Positions 17,156 through 24,327 of a stretch of 58,636 bases of DNA are shown piece by piece. Made by a program: the position numbers and the translations under genes. The notes beneath the pieces were generated by a model. The model ran no database searches. It saw only the letters and a list, made by a program, of their open reading frames with translations, and was not told the DNA's origin. The DNA comes from Armatimonadota bacterium (GTDB taxonomy: Bacteria; Armatimonadota; Armatimonadia; Armatimonadales; Capsulimonadaceae): NCBI GenBank assembly GCA_019239955.1, contig JAFAZD010000110.1:1-58636 (forward strand). The letters are read 5' to 3'. Each line of letters begins with the position of its first letter. The first letter of the stretch is position 1.

Positions 17156-17258
17156 AGACCTCTTGCAGAAGGGCAACCACGCAGGGTTGCCCCTCCCCAC
17201 CCGCCACCGTAGGGGCGGTCCTGCGTGGCCGCCCTCTTCCTCCTTATGCAAGAGGTCT
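17156..17258. mobile_element. 103-bp MITE-like element in the tRNA-Glu trailer
   Basis: Perfect 12-bp terminal inverted repeats (AGACCTCTTGCA / TGCAAGAGGTCT) are flanked on both sides by TAT, a possible 3-bp target duplication. Inside are two hairpins of the GGGCAACC/GGTTGCCC and GGGGCGG/CCGCCC types. It has no ORF. The terminal sequence resembles ends of IS5-type insertion sequences (from memory, not searched). Confidence 0.65.
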
Positions 17259-17264
17259 TATGAA

Positions 17265-17337
17265 TAGCCCGTGCGGGACTCGAACCCGCGATCTTCTCCT
17301 TGAAAGGGAGACGTCCTAACCGCTAGACTAACGGGCC
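17265..17337 (-). tRNA. tRNA-Glu (anticodon TTC)
   Basis: A 73-nt cloverleaf on the minus strand. Acceptor GGCCCGT pairs with ACGGGCT, with a G-T pair at 1-72. The D-arm is of the GTCTAGCGGTTAGGAC type, the anticodon stem-loop is TCTCC-CTTTCAA-GGAGA (anticodon TTC), and the T-arm is CGCGGGTTCGAGTCCCGC. CCA is not encoded. Its first 10 bases carry the stop codon of the upstream ORF. Confidence 0.96.
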
Positions 17338-17981
17338 GTAAGTGCCAAGTCCATCCATGCGGATAACTTCTGGCGGATTACCGTTGTGTTAGAGCGTAAC
17401 TGACACGTTCCGTATGGCTGCAAGTTCCCCTTCTGGCCGCTGCTTGCCCGACTCACCGCATCACGGGTCATGTGGAACTGCGACTCTGGCAAGCCTGTCA
17501 CTTTCCGCCAGTAGCCTTCCGCAACATCTTTAGACAGACCTGGGTGAAGGTGAATAGCGACGCGGACATTTTCGCGTGGTATGCCGATCTTGAGGAAGAA
17601 TTGCAACCCCTTCTGAATGACGCGGGGATCACAGTTGGTGATACGAACCTCGTTCTGTTTGGTTTTCGATCCTTCTCCGATATAGAGGGCCAACCCGAAC
17701 ATGAAGTCCGCATCGAACCGTAAGTGCTGAAACTCTTCTTCCGCCTCCCGGTGATGCTGCGACCAGCGTTGGTCGCGCTTTGCCCGCATGATGACGCGGA
17801 ACTTCTCACGCCCGGCGTTACGAGCGCCCTTCAGCCGCAGTTGCTGTTCTTCCGTCAGGAAGATGTCCCGTAGCCAGAGGCTCAGTGTCCCTTTGGAGAC
17901 AGGAATCTGCTCCAAGATTTCCCGGTAACTGTGGCCCTGCAAGCGCATCTCGCGCGCCCGCTGCTTTTCCTCCGCTTTCAT
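17328..17981 (-). CDS. HTH plus LAGLIDADG-like protein ending inside tRNA-Glu
   Basis: A 217-residue cytoplasmic protein. The N-terminus is a helix-turn-helix (AREMRLQGHSYREILEQIPVSKGTLSLWL). A basic linker leads to a segment with GLALYIGEGSK, which resembles a LAGLIDADG helix of homing endonucleases, and VRITNCDPRVIQKGLQFFL. The closest group I recall is stand-alone homing-endonuclease-like proteins, but the full catalytic pattern is not certain. ATG 17981 has GGAGG 11 nt upstream. Its stop TAG is formed by bases of the tRNA acceptor/D region, so the two genes overlap by 10 bp on the same strand. Base composition is less GC-rich than the neighbours, consistent with transfer. Confidence 0.7.
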   Translation of the reverse strand: MKAEEKQRAREMRLQGHSYREILEQIPVSKGTLSLWLRDIFLTEEQQLRLKGARNAGREKFRVIMRAKRDQRWSQHHREAEEEFQHLRFDADFMFGLALYIGEGSKTKQNEVRITNCDPRVIQKGLQFFLKIGIPRENVRVAIHLHPGLSKDVAEGYWRKVTGLPESQFHMTRDAVSRASSGQKGNLQPYGTCQLRSNTTVIRQKLSAWMDLALTAR

Positions 17982-18103
17982 GCCATCCGCCCCTCCCTGG
18001 ACGGGGGTATCATACCCGAACCGCCCGGCCGTTGTCAACTCTGGCGGCTGACCTTGGCCGGGCGGCGGGCGTGCGGGCGCATATCCGCAAGAGGAAAGAA
18101 TGA

Positions 18104-18841
18104 TCAGCGCAGGGGCAGGGCGGCCAGCGCGCGCATCTGCTCGGGCAGGACGCGGCGGGCGCCGGCGAAGTGGTGCTGATAATAGGCGCTGTTCAGGTCG
18201 TCCATCCGGACGCCCCGGTGCGGGTTGGCGGCATGGATGAACCGCCCGCTGCCGGCGTAGATGCCGACGTGGGAGATGCCGCGCTTGTACGTGTTCTTGA
18301 AGAACACCAGGTCGCCCGGCTCCATGTCCTGCGGCGCGACGGGCTGGGCGTGCCAGAACTGATCCGCCGCGGTGCGCGGCAGCGAGACGCCGCCGGCGTT
18401 GCCCAGGATGTAGCGCACGAAGCCGGAGCAGTCGAAGCCCGAGCGGGACGTGCCGCCCATCACGTAGCGCGTCCCCCGAAACGCATAGGCGGCCATCACC
18501 ACGTTGCCGCTGGTCAGCGCCTGGTTCTGGGTCGCCAGGCGGGCCCGCGCGACCTGCTGCCGGGCCTGGATGGTCGCCAGATGCGCCGCGTGGGCCGCCT
18601 GGCGGGCCTGTATGTGCTGCTCATGCCGCGCCAGGCGGACCAGGCGGTTGGCGACATGCTCCTCACGGCGCGTCATCGGCCGCGCCTGGACGGCGGCCAG
18701 GGAGATCAGCAGCGACGCCGCCGCGCCCAGCGCGACGAGGGAGCCGCCGAGGCGGCGGGAGGAACAGAGGGAAGAAGGACGGGACGAGTTGGAAGCCGGG
18801 AGCGGCTTGGAGAGCAGCGCGGTCAAGACTCGGAGCGACAA
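18104..18841 (-). CDS. NlpC/P60 peptidoglycan endopeptidase, exported
   Basis: Cell-wall hydrolase cutting peptide stems outside the cytoplasm. A long basic N-terminus and hydrophobic segment (GSLVALGAAASLLISLAA, then AVQARP) form the signal region. A helical, coiled-coil-like linker follows. The C-terminal NlpC/P60 domain has the catalytic Cys in FDCSGFVRYI, catalytic His in GISHVGIYAG and the third polar position in RFIHAANP. The ORF-track start is a GTG at 18892. I prefer TTG 18841 (245 residues), with AAGGA 9 nt upstream. A strong promoter and a leader of about 130 nt precede it. Confidence 0.85.
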   Translation of the reverse strand: MSLRVLTALLSKPLPASNSSRPSSLCSSRRLGGSLVALGAAASLLISLAAVQARPMTRREEHVANRLVRLARHEQHIQARQAAHAAHLATIQARQQVARARLATQNQALTSGNVVMAAYAFRGTRYVMGGTSRSGFDCSGFVRYILGNAGGVSLPRTAADQFWHAQPVAPQDMEPGDLVFFKNTYKRGISHVGIYAGSGRFIHAANPHRGVRMDDLNSAYYQHHFAGARRVLPEQMRALAALPLR

Positions 18842-18975
18842 AGGCCGGAGTTCCTTTCGGATGCATCTTTGGATCGCCGGGCGGTGTTCCACCGGCCCGG
18901 TGTGGGAAAGACTTTCGAGAAAGGCTTTCAGGATACGGGGTGCGTCCCGGCAAATCTTTCAGGAGCGCATCGCCT
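18842..18975 (-). promoter_or_regulatory. Long structured 5' leader of the NlpC/P60 gene
   Basis: About 130 nt lie between the promoter and the start. They include pairs such as CCGGGCCGGTG/CACCGCCCGG and repeated CTGAAAG words. NlpC/P60 genes are often controlled by c-di-AMP (ydaO) riboswitches in other phyla, but I could not match the conserved ydaO core here. The class is unknown. Confidence 0.35.
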
Positions 18976-18979
18976 CAGT

Positions 18980-19008
18980 ATCTTAACGCAGGTCCGAAAA
19001 TTTGTCAA
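18980..19008 (-). promoter_or_regulatory. Strong sigma70-type promoter of the NlpC/P60 gene
   Basis: On the minus strand: TTGACA, 17-nt spacer, TAAGAT. The -35 box and spacing are ideal. Confidence 0.7.
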
Positions 19009-19106
19009 GCGGCAGAGAGCGCGGCGCGGCCACAAAAACGCGCCGCTTCAGACATTCCCCATCTAAAGCTACTCGCACTATGGGCAGCAAAAATTTTTTG
19101 GAGGCG

Positions 19107-19144
19107 AAAAAAGCGCCGGGCCTCCCGATGAGAGGCCGGGCGCT
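19107..19144 (-). terminator. Rho-independent terminator of the 65-aa gene
   Basis: Minus strand GCGCCCGGCCTC, a short loop, GAGGCCCGGCGC (one bulge), then TTTTTT. It lies 26 bp beyond the stop of the small gene. Confidence 0.8.
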
Positions 19145-19169
19145 TCGGGCAGAAACCTGTGGAGGGGAG

Positions 19170-19367
19170 TTACTCCTGCGAAGGGGCCAGAGAATGGTCC
19201 GGGACGGCGGCATCGGCTTCGCGGGCATAGTAGCCCAGCTCGACCAGCAGGTCGTCGGGATCGGTGTCGAGAAACTCTGAGATGGCGTGGATAAAGTCGG
19301 CGGAGGGGGCTTCTGTCAGCGGCGGCGTCCGCGCGTCCAGGTCAAGCATCTCTGGTTCAGTGTTCAT
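19170..19367 (-). CDS. Small acidic protein, function unknown
   Basis: A 65-residue acidic protein with one likely helix pair (FIHAISEFLDTDPDDLLVELGYY). No family is recognised. It is very likely a real gene: it has its own sigma70-type promoter (TTGACT/TATAGT), a GAGGAG site 6-7 nt before ATG 19367 and a rho-independent terminator. That makes it a complete monocistronic unit. Confidence 0.8.
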   Translation of the reverse strand: MNTEPEMLDLDARTPPLTEAPSADFIHAISEFLDTDPDDLLVELGYYAREADAAVPDHSLAPSQE

Positions 19368-19429
19368 GGTGGTCTCCTCGGCGCTGTGTCTGGGCGGCCG
19401 TCTTGGCCGCTGTTCGGCAAAACCGTAAC

Positions 19430-19457
19430 ACTATACCATAGATTCGCTCCGAGTCAA
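19430..19457 (-). promoter_or_regulatory. Promoter of the 65-aa gene
   Basis: Minus strand TTGACT, 16-nt spacer, TATAGT. The leader is about 55 nt with a GAGGAG ribosome site. Confidence 0.65.
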
Positions 19458-19475
19458 CCCTCGCCCGAAAATTTC

Positions 19476-19505
19476 TTGCGCCGTCGCGTCCCAATCCGGT
19501 ATACT
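19476..19505 (+). promoter_or_regulatory. Plus-strand promoter ahead of a small ORF
   Basis: TTGCGC, 18-nt spacer, TATACT, divergent from the 65-aa gene promoter. The transcript would run into the ORF at 19682. Confidence 0.45.
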
Positions 19506-19681
19506 GAGGACGCGGGCGGCGACGTCATTGACAACGCACCCCGGAGAGGCGCGCTCTGGAGGGCGCATCCACGCCAAGCTTGGCACTAACCGGGTATGGG
19601 GAGGAACAGGAGAGTGCGCCGGGGATGGCCGGGGTAGGCGTGACCGGCTCCAACAACCTAGCGCTGGAAGTGGAGGCGCGC

Positions 19682-19834
19682 ATGACGGAGTTGAACCTGA
19701 TCGTGCGCGACCCGGACAGCGTCCGCACGCCCGCCCGATGGTACCAGGGGCTGCGGGACGCCTCGCATGACTTTCAGCGGGGACTCTTCGACGAACTGTG
19801 CCGGTCCTGGGCACTGGCCGCCTGCGGGGTCTGA
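19682..19834 (+). CDS. Possible 50-aa protein
   Basis: ATG 19682 has GTGGAGG 5 nt upstream and encodes MTELNLIVRD..WYQGLRDASHDF, ending in RSWALAACGV. The frame is also open upstream to 19580. No family is recognised. The plus-strand promoter supports it, but its last 61 bp are antisense to the 70-aa gene, so only one of the two may be real. Confidence 0.4.
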   Translation: MTELNLIVRDPDSVRTPARWYQGLRDASHDFQRGLFDELCRSWALAACGV

Positions 19835-19986
19835 GGCAGAAGCAGGTCGTCCTCGGCCCACTCCCCCGCGCTCGGCCAACCCGGCATGGCCGACGCCTCC
19901 CGGCGCCCGCGCGGCACGTCTTCCAGCGCCGCGTCATACAGCGCCTCCGCCTGCGCCGGCGGAATCAACATGGGCGACTTTTTCAT
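19774..19986 (-). CDS. Small protein of 70 aa, function unknown
   Basis: Starts at ATG 19986 with a strong GAGGAGG site 5 nt upstream. The N-terminal part (MLIPPAQAEALYDAALEDV) looks structured. The rest is polar and low in complexity. No family is recognised. It is convergent with the 50-aa ORF, overlapping by 61 bp. Confidence 0.55.
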   Translation of the reverse strand: MKKSPMLIPPAQAEALYDAALEDVPRGRREASAMPGWPSAGEWAEDDLLLPQTPQAASAQDRHSSSKSPR

Positions 19987-20163
19987 GAGACCTCCTCGTC
20001 TCGGATGAGCCTGAAGTGAAACAGACCGTCACGCCCGATCCGGGCCGTCGCTCCCTTGCGACGCTCCCATGCTATTGTCACACGTTTTTTCACAGAATGC
20101 AAGGGGCGGACTCTCTTTGGAAGCCATTTTCGGCAAAATTGTTCCTCCGCCTCACCCCAAAAT

Positions 20164-21261
20164 ATGCCGGACGCTGACGCTCTCACCTGCGAACAGGCGC
20201 AGGCGCGCCTGATGGGCCTGCCGGCCGGCGCGACGGTACTGCTGCTGGGCGGGACCGACACCGGCAAGACCACGTTCGCCCTCGCCGCCGCCACGGCGCT
20301 CGCCCAGGCCGGGCGGAGCGTCGCGCTGCTCGACGGTGACCTGGGCCAGAGCGAGATCGGGCCTCCCGGCACCGTCGCCGCCGCCCTCGCCGCGCCGGGG
20401 GGGCCGGACCCGATCCGCTCCGGGCGCGACCTGGAGACCCTGGCCGCCTACTTCGTCGGCGCGACCTCGCCCGCCCGCCACCTGTTGGAGACCGCCGTGG
20501 GCCTCTGCCAGATGGCGCGCGTCGCCAAGAAGCGCCGGCCCGCCCTGCTGCTGGCGGACACCGCCGGATGGGTGCAGGGGCCGGCGGCACGGCAGCTCGC
20601 CCGCCGGCTGGCCGAGCTGCTGCTGCCGCAGACCGTCCTCGCCTTCGCCCGGGGCGACGAGGTGGACCCGCTCCTGAGCGTGTTCGCCCATTTGAAGTCC
20701 CCGGAGGTCCGACGCGTGACTCCCGCCGAGGGCGTCGTCCGAAAGTCCCCCGCCGTCCGCGCCACCCGCCGCGCGGCCCGCTTCGCCGCCGCGCTGGAGG
20801 GCGCGTCCGAGATCACCCTGCGCCTGGACGACGTCGCGCTCTGGGGGACGGAGTTGGGCCAGGGTGAGCCTCTGCCGCATCACCTGCAGCAGTTCGTCGC
20901 CGGCTCCCTGGGCGTGCCCGTGCTGTACGCCGCGCGGCCGACCGGCGGCAGGCTGTACGTGGTCGTGGACGGGGGGCGTTGGAACGCGGGTGGGCTGGCC
21001 GCCATCGAGGGGCACTTCCAGGTACGCGCCACGACGATTGTTCCTGCCGAGAGGTTCGCCGGCCTGCTGGTCGGCCTGGTCAGCGACCGGGGCGCGCTGC
21101 TGGACGTCGGCCTGATCGCGCGCCTGGACTTCGCGCGTCGCGCCCTGACCCTGCACACCCCCTGCCGCCGCCCCGCCGCTATCGCCCAGGTCTGGTGCGG
21201 CTCCGTCCGCCTGCGACCCGACGGCTTGGAGCTCGGCCAGATCAAGCCGGGCGAGCTCTGA
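20164..21261 (+). CDS. Clp1/Nol9-like polynucleotide kinase family P-loop protein
   Basis: A 365-residue P-loop protein. Walker A is LLGGTDTGKTTF, followed by the Clp1-family segment LLDGDLGQSEIGPPGTV (Clp1 proteins have DxxxGQ at this site). Walker B-like LLLADTAGWVQGPAA comes next. The C-terminal beta-rich half (VGLVSDRGALLDVGLIARLDF) resembles the Clp1 C-terminal domain. Eukaryotic and archaeal relatives phosphorylate 5'-OH RNA ends, so an RNA 5'-kinase role is plausible but unproven in bacteria. I use ATG 20164; the ORF-track start is earlier. A perfect hairpin terminator follows. Confidence 0.8.
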   Translation: MPDADALTCEQAQARLMGLPAGATVLLLGGTDTGKTTFALAAATALAQAGRSVALLDGDLGQSEIGPPGTVAAALAAPGGPDPIRSGRDLETLAAYFVGATSPARHLLETAVGLCQMARVAKKRRPALLLADTAGWVQGPAARQLARRLAELLLPQTVLAFARGDEVDPLLSVFAHLKSPEVRRVTPAEGVVRKSPAVRATRRAARFAAALEGASEITLRLDDVALWGTELGQGEPLPHHLQQFVAGSLGVPVLYAARPTGGRLYVVVDGGRWNAGGLAAIEGHFQVRATTIVPAERFAGLLVGLVSDRGALLDVGLIARLDFARRALTLHTPCRRPAAIAQVWCGSVRLRPDGLELGQIKPGEL

Positions 21262-21264
21262 CGC

Positions 21265-21305
21265 GAGAACGCCGCCGCGCGGACGGTCCGCGCGGCGGCG
21301 TTCTC
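21265..21305. terminator. Bidirectional hairpin terminator, 20-bp perfect stem
   Basis: GAGAACGCCGCCGCGCGGAC, one G, then its exact complement. It lies between the convergent Clp1-like and DUF5666 genes, 4 bp from one and 1 bp from the other. The T-rich tail is weak. Confidence 0.7.
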
Positions 21306-21306
21306 T

Positions 21307-22017
21307 TCAGCCGCGGCCTCCGGGGCCGGGCGGCATCCCCGGCCCCGGCGCAAGGTTGACCCCGACTTGGGTGGCGGTCAATGCGCCGCTGGCGTCCGTC
21401 TGCCCTGACGCCGCCACCCGGTCCCCGACCTTCACGTCACCGAGCTTGAGGGGCGTGAACTCAGTGATTTTCGCGTCCGTCGCCGTCTGCACCGTGAGCG
21501 TGACGCCGTCGCTGATGGTGATGGTCAGCGGGCTGGCGGCGGTGACCTTCCCCGTCGCCACCGCGAACGTCCCCGGCCGACCGCCGGGGCCGCCAGGCGG
21601 GGGCATTCGGCCCGGCCCGCCGGGTCCGAAGCCTGGCGGCGGGCCCATTTTAGGCGGCTGGCCGTCGGTGATCGCCGACGCCGTGATGCCCGTAGGGACG
21701 CCCCGCACCTGCACCTGGTCGCCGACCTGGAGGTCGGCGACGCCGATGGTCTTCTGGGTGACGATCTGCGCGTCCGAGGCGACGCTGACCTTCTGGCTGC
21801 CGCCGTCCGGCGTCGTGAGCGTCAGAGTCGCCGCGCCCGCGTCCACGGCGCTGACCGTCCCGAAGGCGACCGGGGGGCGGCCCGGCATCGGGCCGCCGGG
21901 GAAGGGGGGCGGCGGGCCGCCCGGGGCCTGGGTGCGGGCCGGGATCGAAAGCACGCCCAGGATCGCCGCGCCGCCGACCAGCGCCAGCGCGGACCAGACT
22001 GTCTTGTTGTGTCTCAT
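21307..22017 (-). CDS. Exported DUF5666 protein, two domains
   Basis: A 236-residue exported protein with an N-terminal signal segment (VWSALALVGGAAILGVLSI) and two tandem DUF5666-like beta units. The first is FGTVSAVDAGAATLTLTT..LQVGDQVQVRG; the second is ATGKVTAASPLTITISD..VKVGDRVAASG. A Gly/Pro-rich linker joins them. The function of DUF5666 is unknown. It follows the response-regulator/kinase pair on the same strand, so it may be that system's target or part of its envelope-stress output. Confidence 0.8.
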   Translation of the reverse strand: MRHNKTVWSALALVGGAAILGVLSIPARTQAPGGPPPPFPGGPMPGRPPVAFGTVSAVDAGAATLTLTTPDGGSQKVSVASDAQIVTQKTIGVADLQVGDQVQVRGVPTGITASAITDGQPPKMGPPPGFGPGGPGRMPPPGGPGGRPGTFAVATGKVTAASPLTITISDGVTLTVQTATDAKITEFTPLKLGDVKVGDRVAASGQTDASGALTATQVGVNLAPGPGMPPGPGGRG

Positions 22018-22129
22018 CGCAACTCTCCTCCGATGGATAGAATGGGAGGCGGCGGGCTATTTTGTCGCCTCCATCCTCATCATAGCCATCAAAGGTGAAA
22101 AAGTCGTGAATAAGAAGCAATATTTTATT

Positions 22130-23566
22130 TCAGGCGCAGGGGAGGGTGACGCGGACCGTCGCGCCTCGACCGGCGGCGCTCTCAATGCTGATCTCGCCCC
22201 CGTGGGCGTCCACGATGCTCTTGCAGATCGCCAGCCCCAGCCCGGTCCCCCCCTGCCGACTGGACCGTGCGGCGTCGGCGCGATAGAATCGCTCGAAGAC
22301 GTGCGGCAGGTGCTCCGGCGCGATGCCCTCGCCGGTGTCCGCCACCGTGACGACCGCCCGGCCCCCCTGCGGCGCGGCAGTGATGGTGATCTGCCCCTCG
22401 GCGGGTGTGTGGCGGACGGCGTTGGCGAGCAGGTTGCTGAACAGGCGGGCCAGGGCGTCGGCGTCGCCGAGCACGCACAGGTTGGGGATATTTCTCTCCA
22501 GACGGATCTTGGGGCTATCCGGGGCGCAGACGGTGGCGACGGCCTGCTCCAGCACATCGTCCAGCGGCGTCGGCGTCCGCGCGAAGCCCGTCTGGCCAGT
22601 GTCGGCGCGGGCCAGCAGCAGCAGGTCCTGCACCAGCCGGCCCGTGCGGTCGGCGGCGTGGTCCACGGCCTCCAGCGCCTCCCGATACCCGGCGGCGTCG
22701 CGGGGCGCCGCCAGCGCCAGGCTCGTGTTGGCCTTGATCACCGTCAGCGGCGTCCGCAGCTCGTGCGAGGCGTCGGCGGTGAAGCGCCGCTGCTGCTCAA
22801 AGGCCGCTTCCAGCCGTGCCAGCATCGCGTTGAAGGTGATTGCCAGCGCCGCCAGTTCGTCGTCCCCCGCCACGGGCAGGCGGCCCGACAGGTTCTCGGC
22901 GCTGATGCGCCCCGCCGCCCGCGTGATGTCACGCACGGGCCGCAACGCCCGGTCGGTCAGGAACGACCCGCCGAGCGCCGCCGCCAGCAGCGCCAGCGGG
23001 ATCAGGGTCAATAGCGTGCGCGTCAGCCGGTTCACCTCCTGCGTGACCGCGTCCAGGGGCCGCACGTCCTGGACCACGCCCACCACCCGCCCCTCCCGGC
23101 GGATCGGCAGGGCCAAGACGCGCAGCGCCTTGGCCCCGTAGGAGACGGTCGTGGCGACGGTCTGCCCCCGCGCGGCCAGCCGGAACGTCTCCGGGTCCCA
23201 CGGGAACGCCGGATGATCCGGGTGCAGGCCGCGCCCGTCCAGGCCCAGGATGCGGGGGCCGAACCCGCCGGCAGGATGGTCGTGATGAGGGTGAGGGCCG
23301 AGCAGACCCAGCGAGTCTAGTCCGAGCGGGGGCAGGCCGAGCGGGGAGAGGCCCGGCGGGGGTAGTCCGGGAGGGGGGCCGTGATCCTCAGACATCATCT
23401 GCGCGTGGCGCTCCATGTCCTGGTCCATGGAGCGCAGCAGGTTTTGCTGCACCGCGTAGCGCAACGCCGCGCCGAGAGCGATCAGGGTGAAGGCGAGGAC
23501 GCCGACGTTCCACAGGGTCAGCCGCAGGCGGACGGAGCGCAGGCGCGGCGCGGGCCACGGGATCAT
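22130..23566 (-). CDS. Sensor histidine kinase (HAMP-HisKA-HATPase)
   Basis: A 478-residue membrane kinase. TM1 is near residues 14-34 and a Pro/Gly/His-rich extracytoplasmic loop (LPPPGLSPLGLPPLG, HPHHDH) follows. TM2 is LLTLIPLALLAAALGGSFL. HAMP, then HisKA with the phospho-accepting His in FTADASHELRTPLTVIKA, and HATPase with the N box NLLANAVRHTPAEG, DTGEGIAPEHLPHVFERFY and GTGLGLAICKSI complete it. The His-rich loop could bind metal. The start ATG directly abuts the stop of the response-regulator gene. Confidence 0.94.
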   Translation of the reverse strand: MIPWPAPRLRSVRLRLTLWNVGVLAFTLIALGAALRYAVQQNLLRSMDQDMERHAQMMSEDHGPPPGLPPPGLSPLGLPPLGLDSLGLLGPHPHHDHPAGGFGPRILGLDGRGLHPDHPAFPWDPETFRLAARGQTVATTVSYGAKALRVLALPIRREGRVVGVVQDVRPLDAVTQEVNRLTRTLLTLIPLALLAAALGGSFLTDRALRPVRDITRAAGRISAENLSGRLPVAGDDELAALAITFNAMLARLEAAFEQQRRFTADASHELRTPLTVIKANTSLALAAPRDAAGYREALEAVDHAADRTGRLVQDLLLLARADTGQTGFARTPTPLDDVLEQAVATVCAPDSPKIRLERNIPNLCVLGDADALARLFSNLLANAVRHTPAEGQITITAAPQGGRAVVTVADTGEGIAPEHLPHVFERFYRADAARSSRQGGTGLGLAICKSIVDAHGGEISIESAAGRGATVRVTLPCA

Positions 23567-24247
23567 CTACCGAGCCTCCTCCGGCGCGACGAGCCGGTAG
23601 CCGACGCCATGCACCGTCTGGATCAGGCGCTGCGGACGCCCGGCGTCAATTTTGCGGCGCAGCGACCCGACATAGACGTCCACGGTGTTGGAAAAGCTAT
23701 CCTCGTCCATCCAGATCTGTTCCTGGATCAGTTCACGGGTGAGCGTCTGCCCCTCCCGCCCGGCGAGCGCCTCCAGCAGCGAATACTCGCGCGGCGTCAG
23801 CGCGATCTCCTGTCCGCCGCGCGTGACGCGCCGCGTGGCGGTGTCGATCTCCATGTCGGCCACCCGGATCCGCCGGCTCTTGTGGATGCGGTCCCGCCGG
23901 AGCAGCGCGCCGACCCGCGCCAGCAGTTCAGGGAATTCAAAGGGCTTGGGCAGGTAATCGTCCGCCCCGGTCTCCAGCCCCCGCACGCGGTCCGGGACGG
24001 CGTCGCGCGCCGTCAGCATCAGGATGGGCGTCGTGCGCCGCCGCTCCCGCAGTCCGCGGCAGACCTCCAGGCCGTCCAGCCCCGGCAGCATCAGGTCCAG
24101 CACGATCAGCGAGAACTGCTCCTCCAGCGCCCGCCGCAGTCCCTCCCGTCCGTCCTCCGCCGTCTCCACCAGGTACTGCGCCTGCCGCAGCCCCTGCGCG
24201 ACCACCGCGGCGATGGCCGGCTCGTCTTCCACCAGCAGGATTTTCAT
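23567..24247 (-). CDS. OmpR/PhoB-family response regulator
   Basis: A 226-residue transcription factor. The receiver domain has the acidic pair in LLVEDE, phospho-accepting Asp in IVLDLMLPGLDG, the conserved Thr in MLTARD and Lys in YLPKPFEF. The C-terminal winged helix includes ALTPREYSLLEAL and TVDVYVGSLRRKID. It is the first gene of the RR-HK pair and has AAGGGG 8 nt before ATG 24247. DUF5666 further downstream is a candidate target. Confidence 0.95.
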   Translation of the reverse strand: MKILLVEDEPAIAAVVAQGLRQAQYLVETAEDGREGLRRALEEQFSLIVLDLMLPGLDGLEVCRGLRERRRTTPILMLTARDAVPDRVRGLETGADDYLPKPFEFPELLARVGALLRRDRIHKSRRIRVADMEIDTATRRVTRGGQEIALTPREYSLLEALAGREGQTLTRELIQEQIWMDEDSFSNTVDVYVGSLRRKIDAGRPQRLIQTVHGVGYRLVAPEEAR

Positions 24248-24327
24248 TTTATCACCCCTTCGGCAGCATGAGTGTACTGGAGGAACATGAAAAAATGATG
24301 AATGAGACGGAGCAGCCGCGCCCCCGA

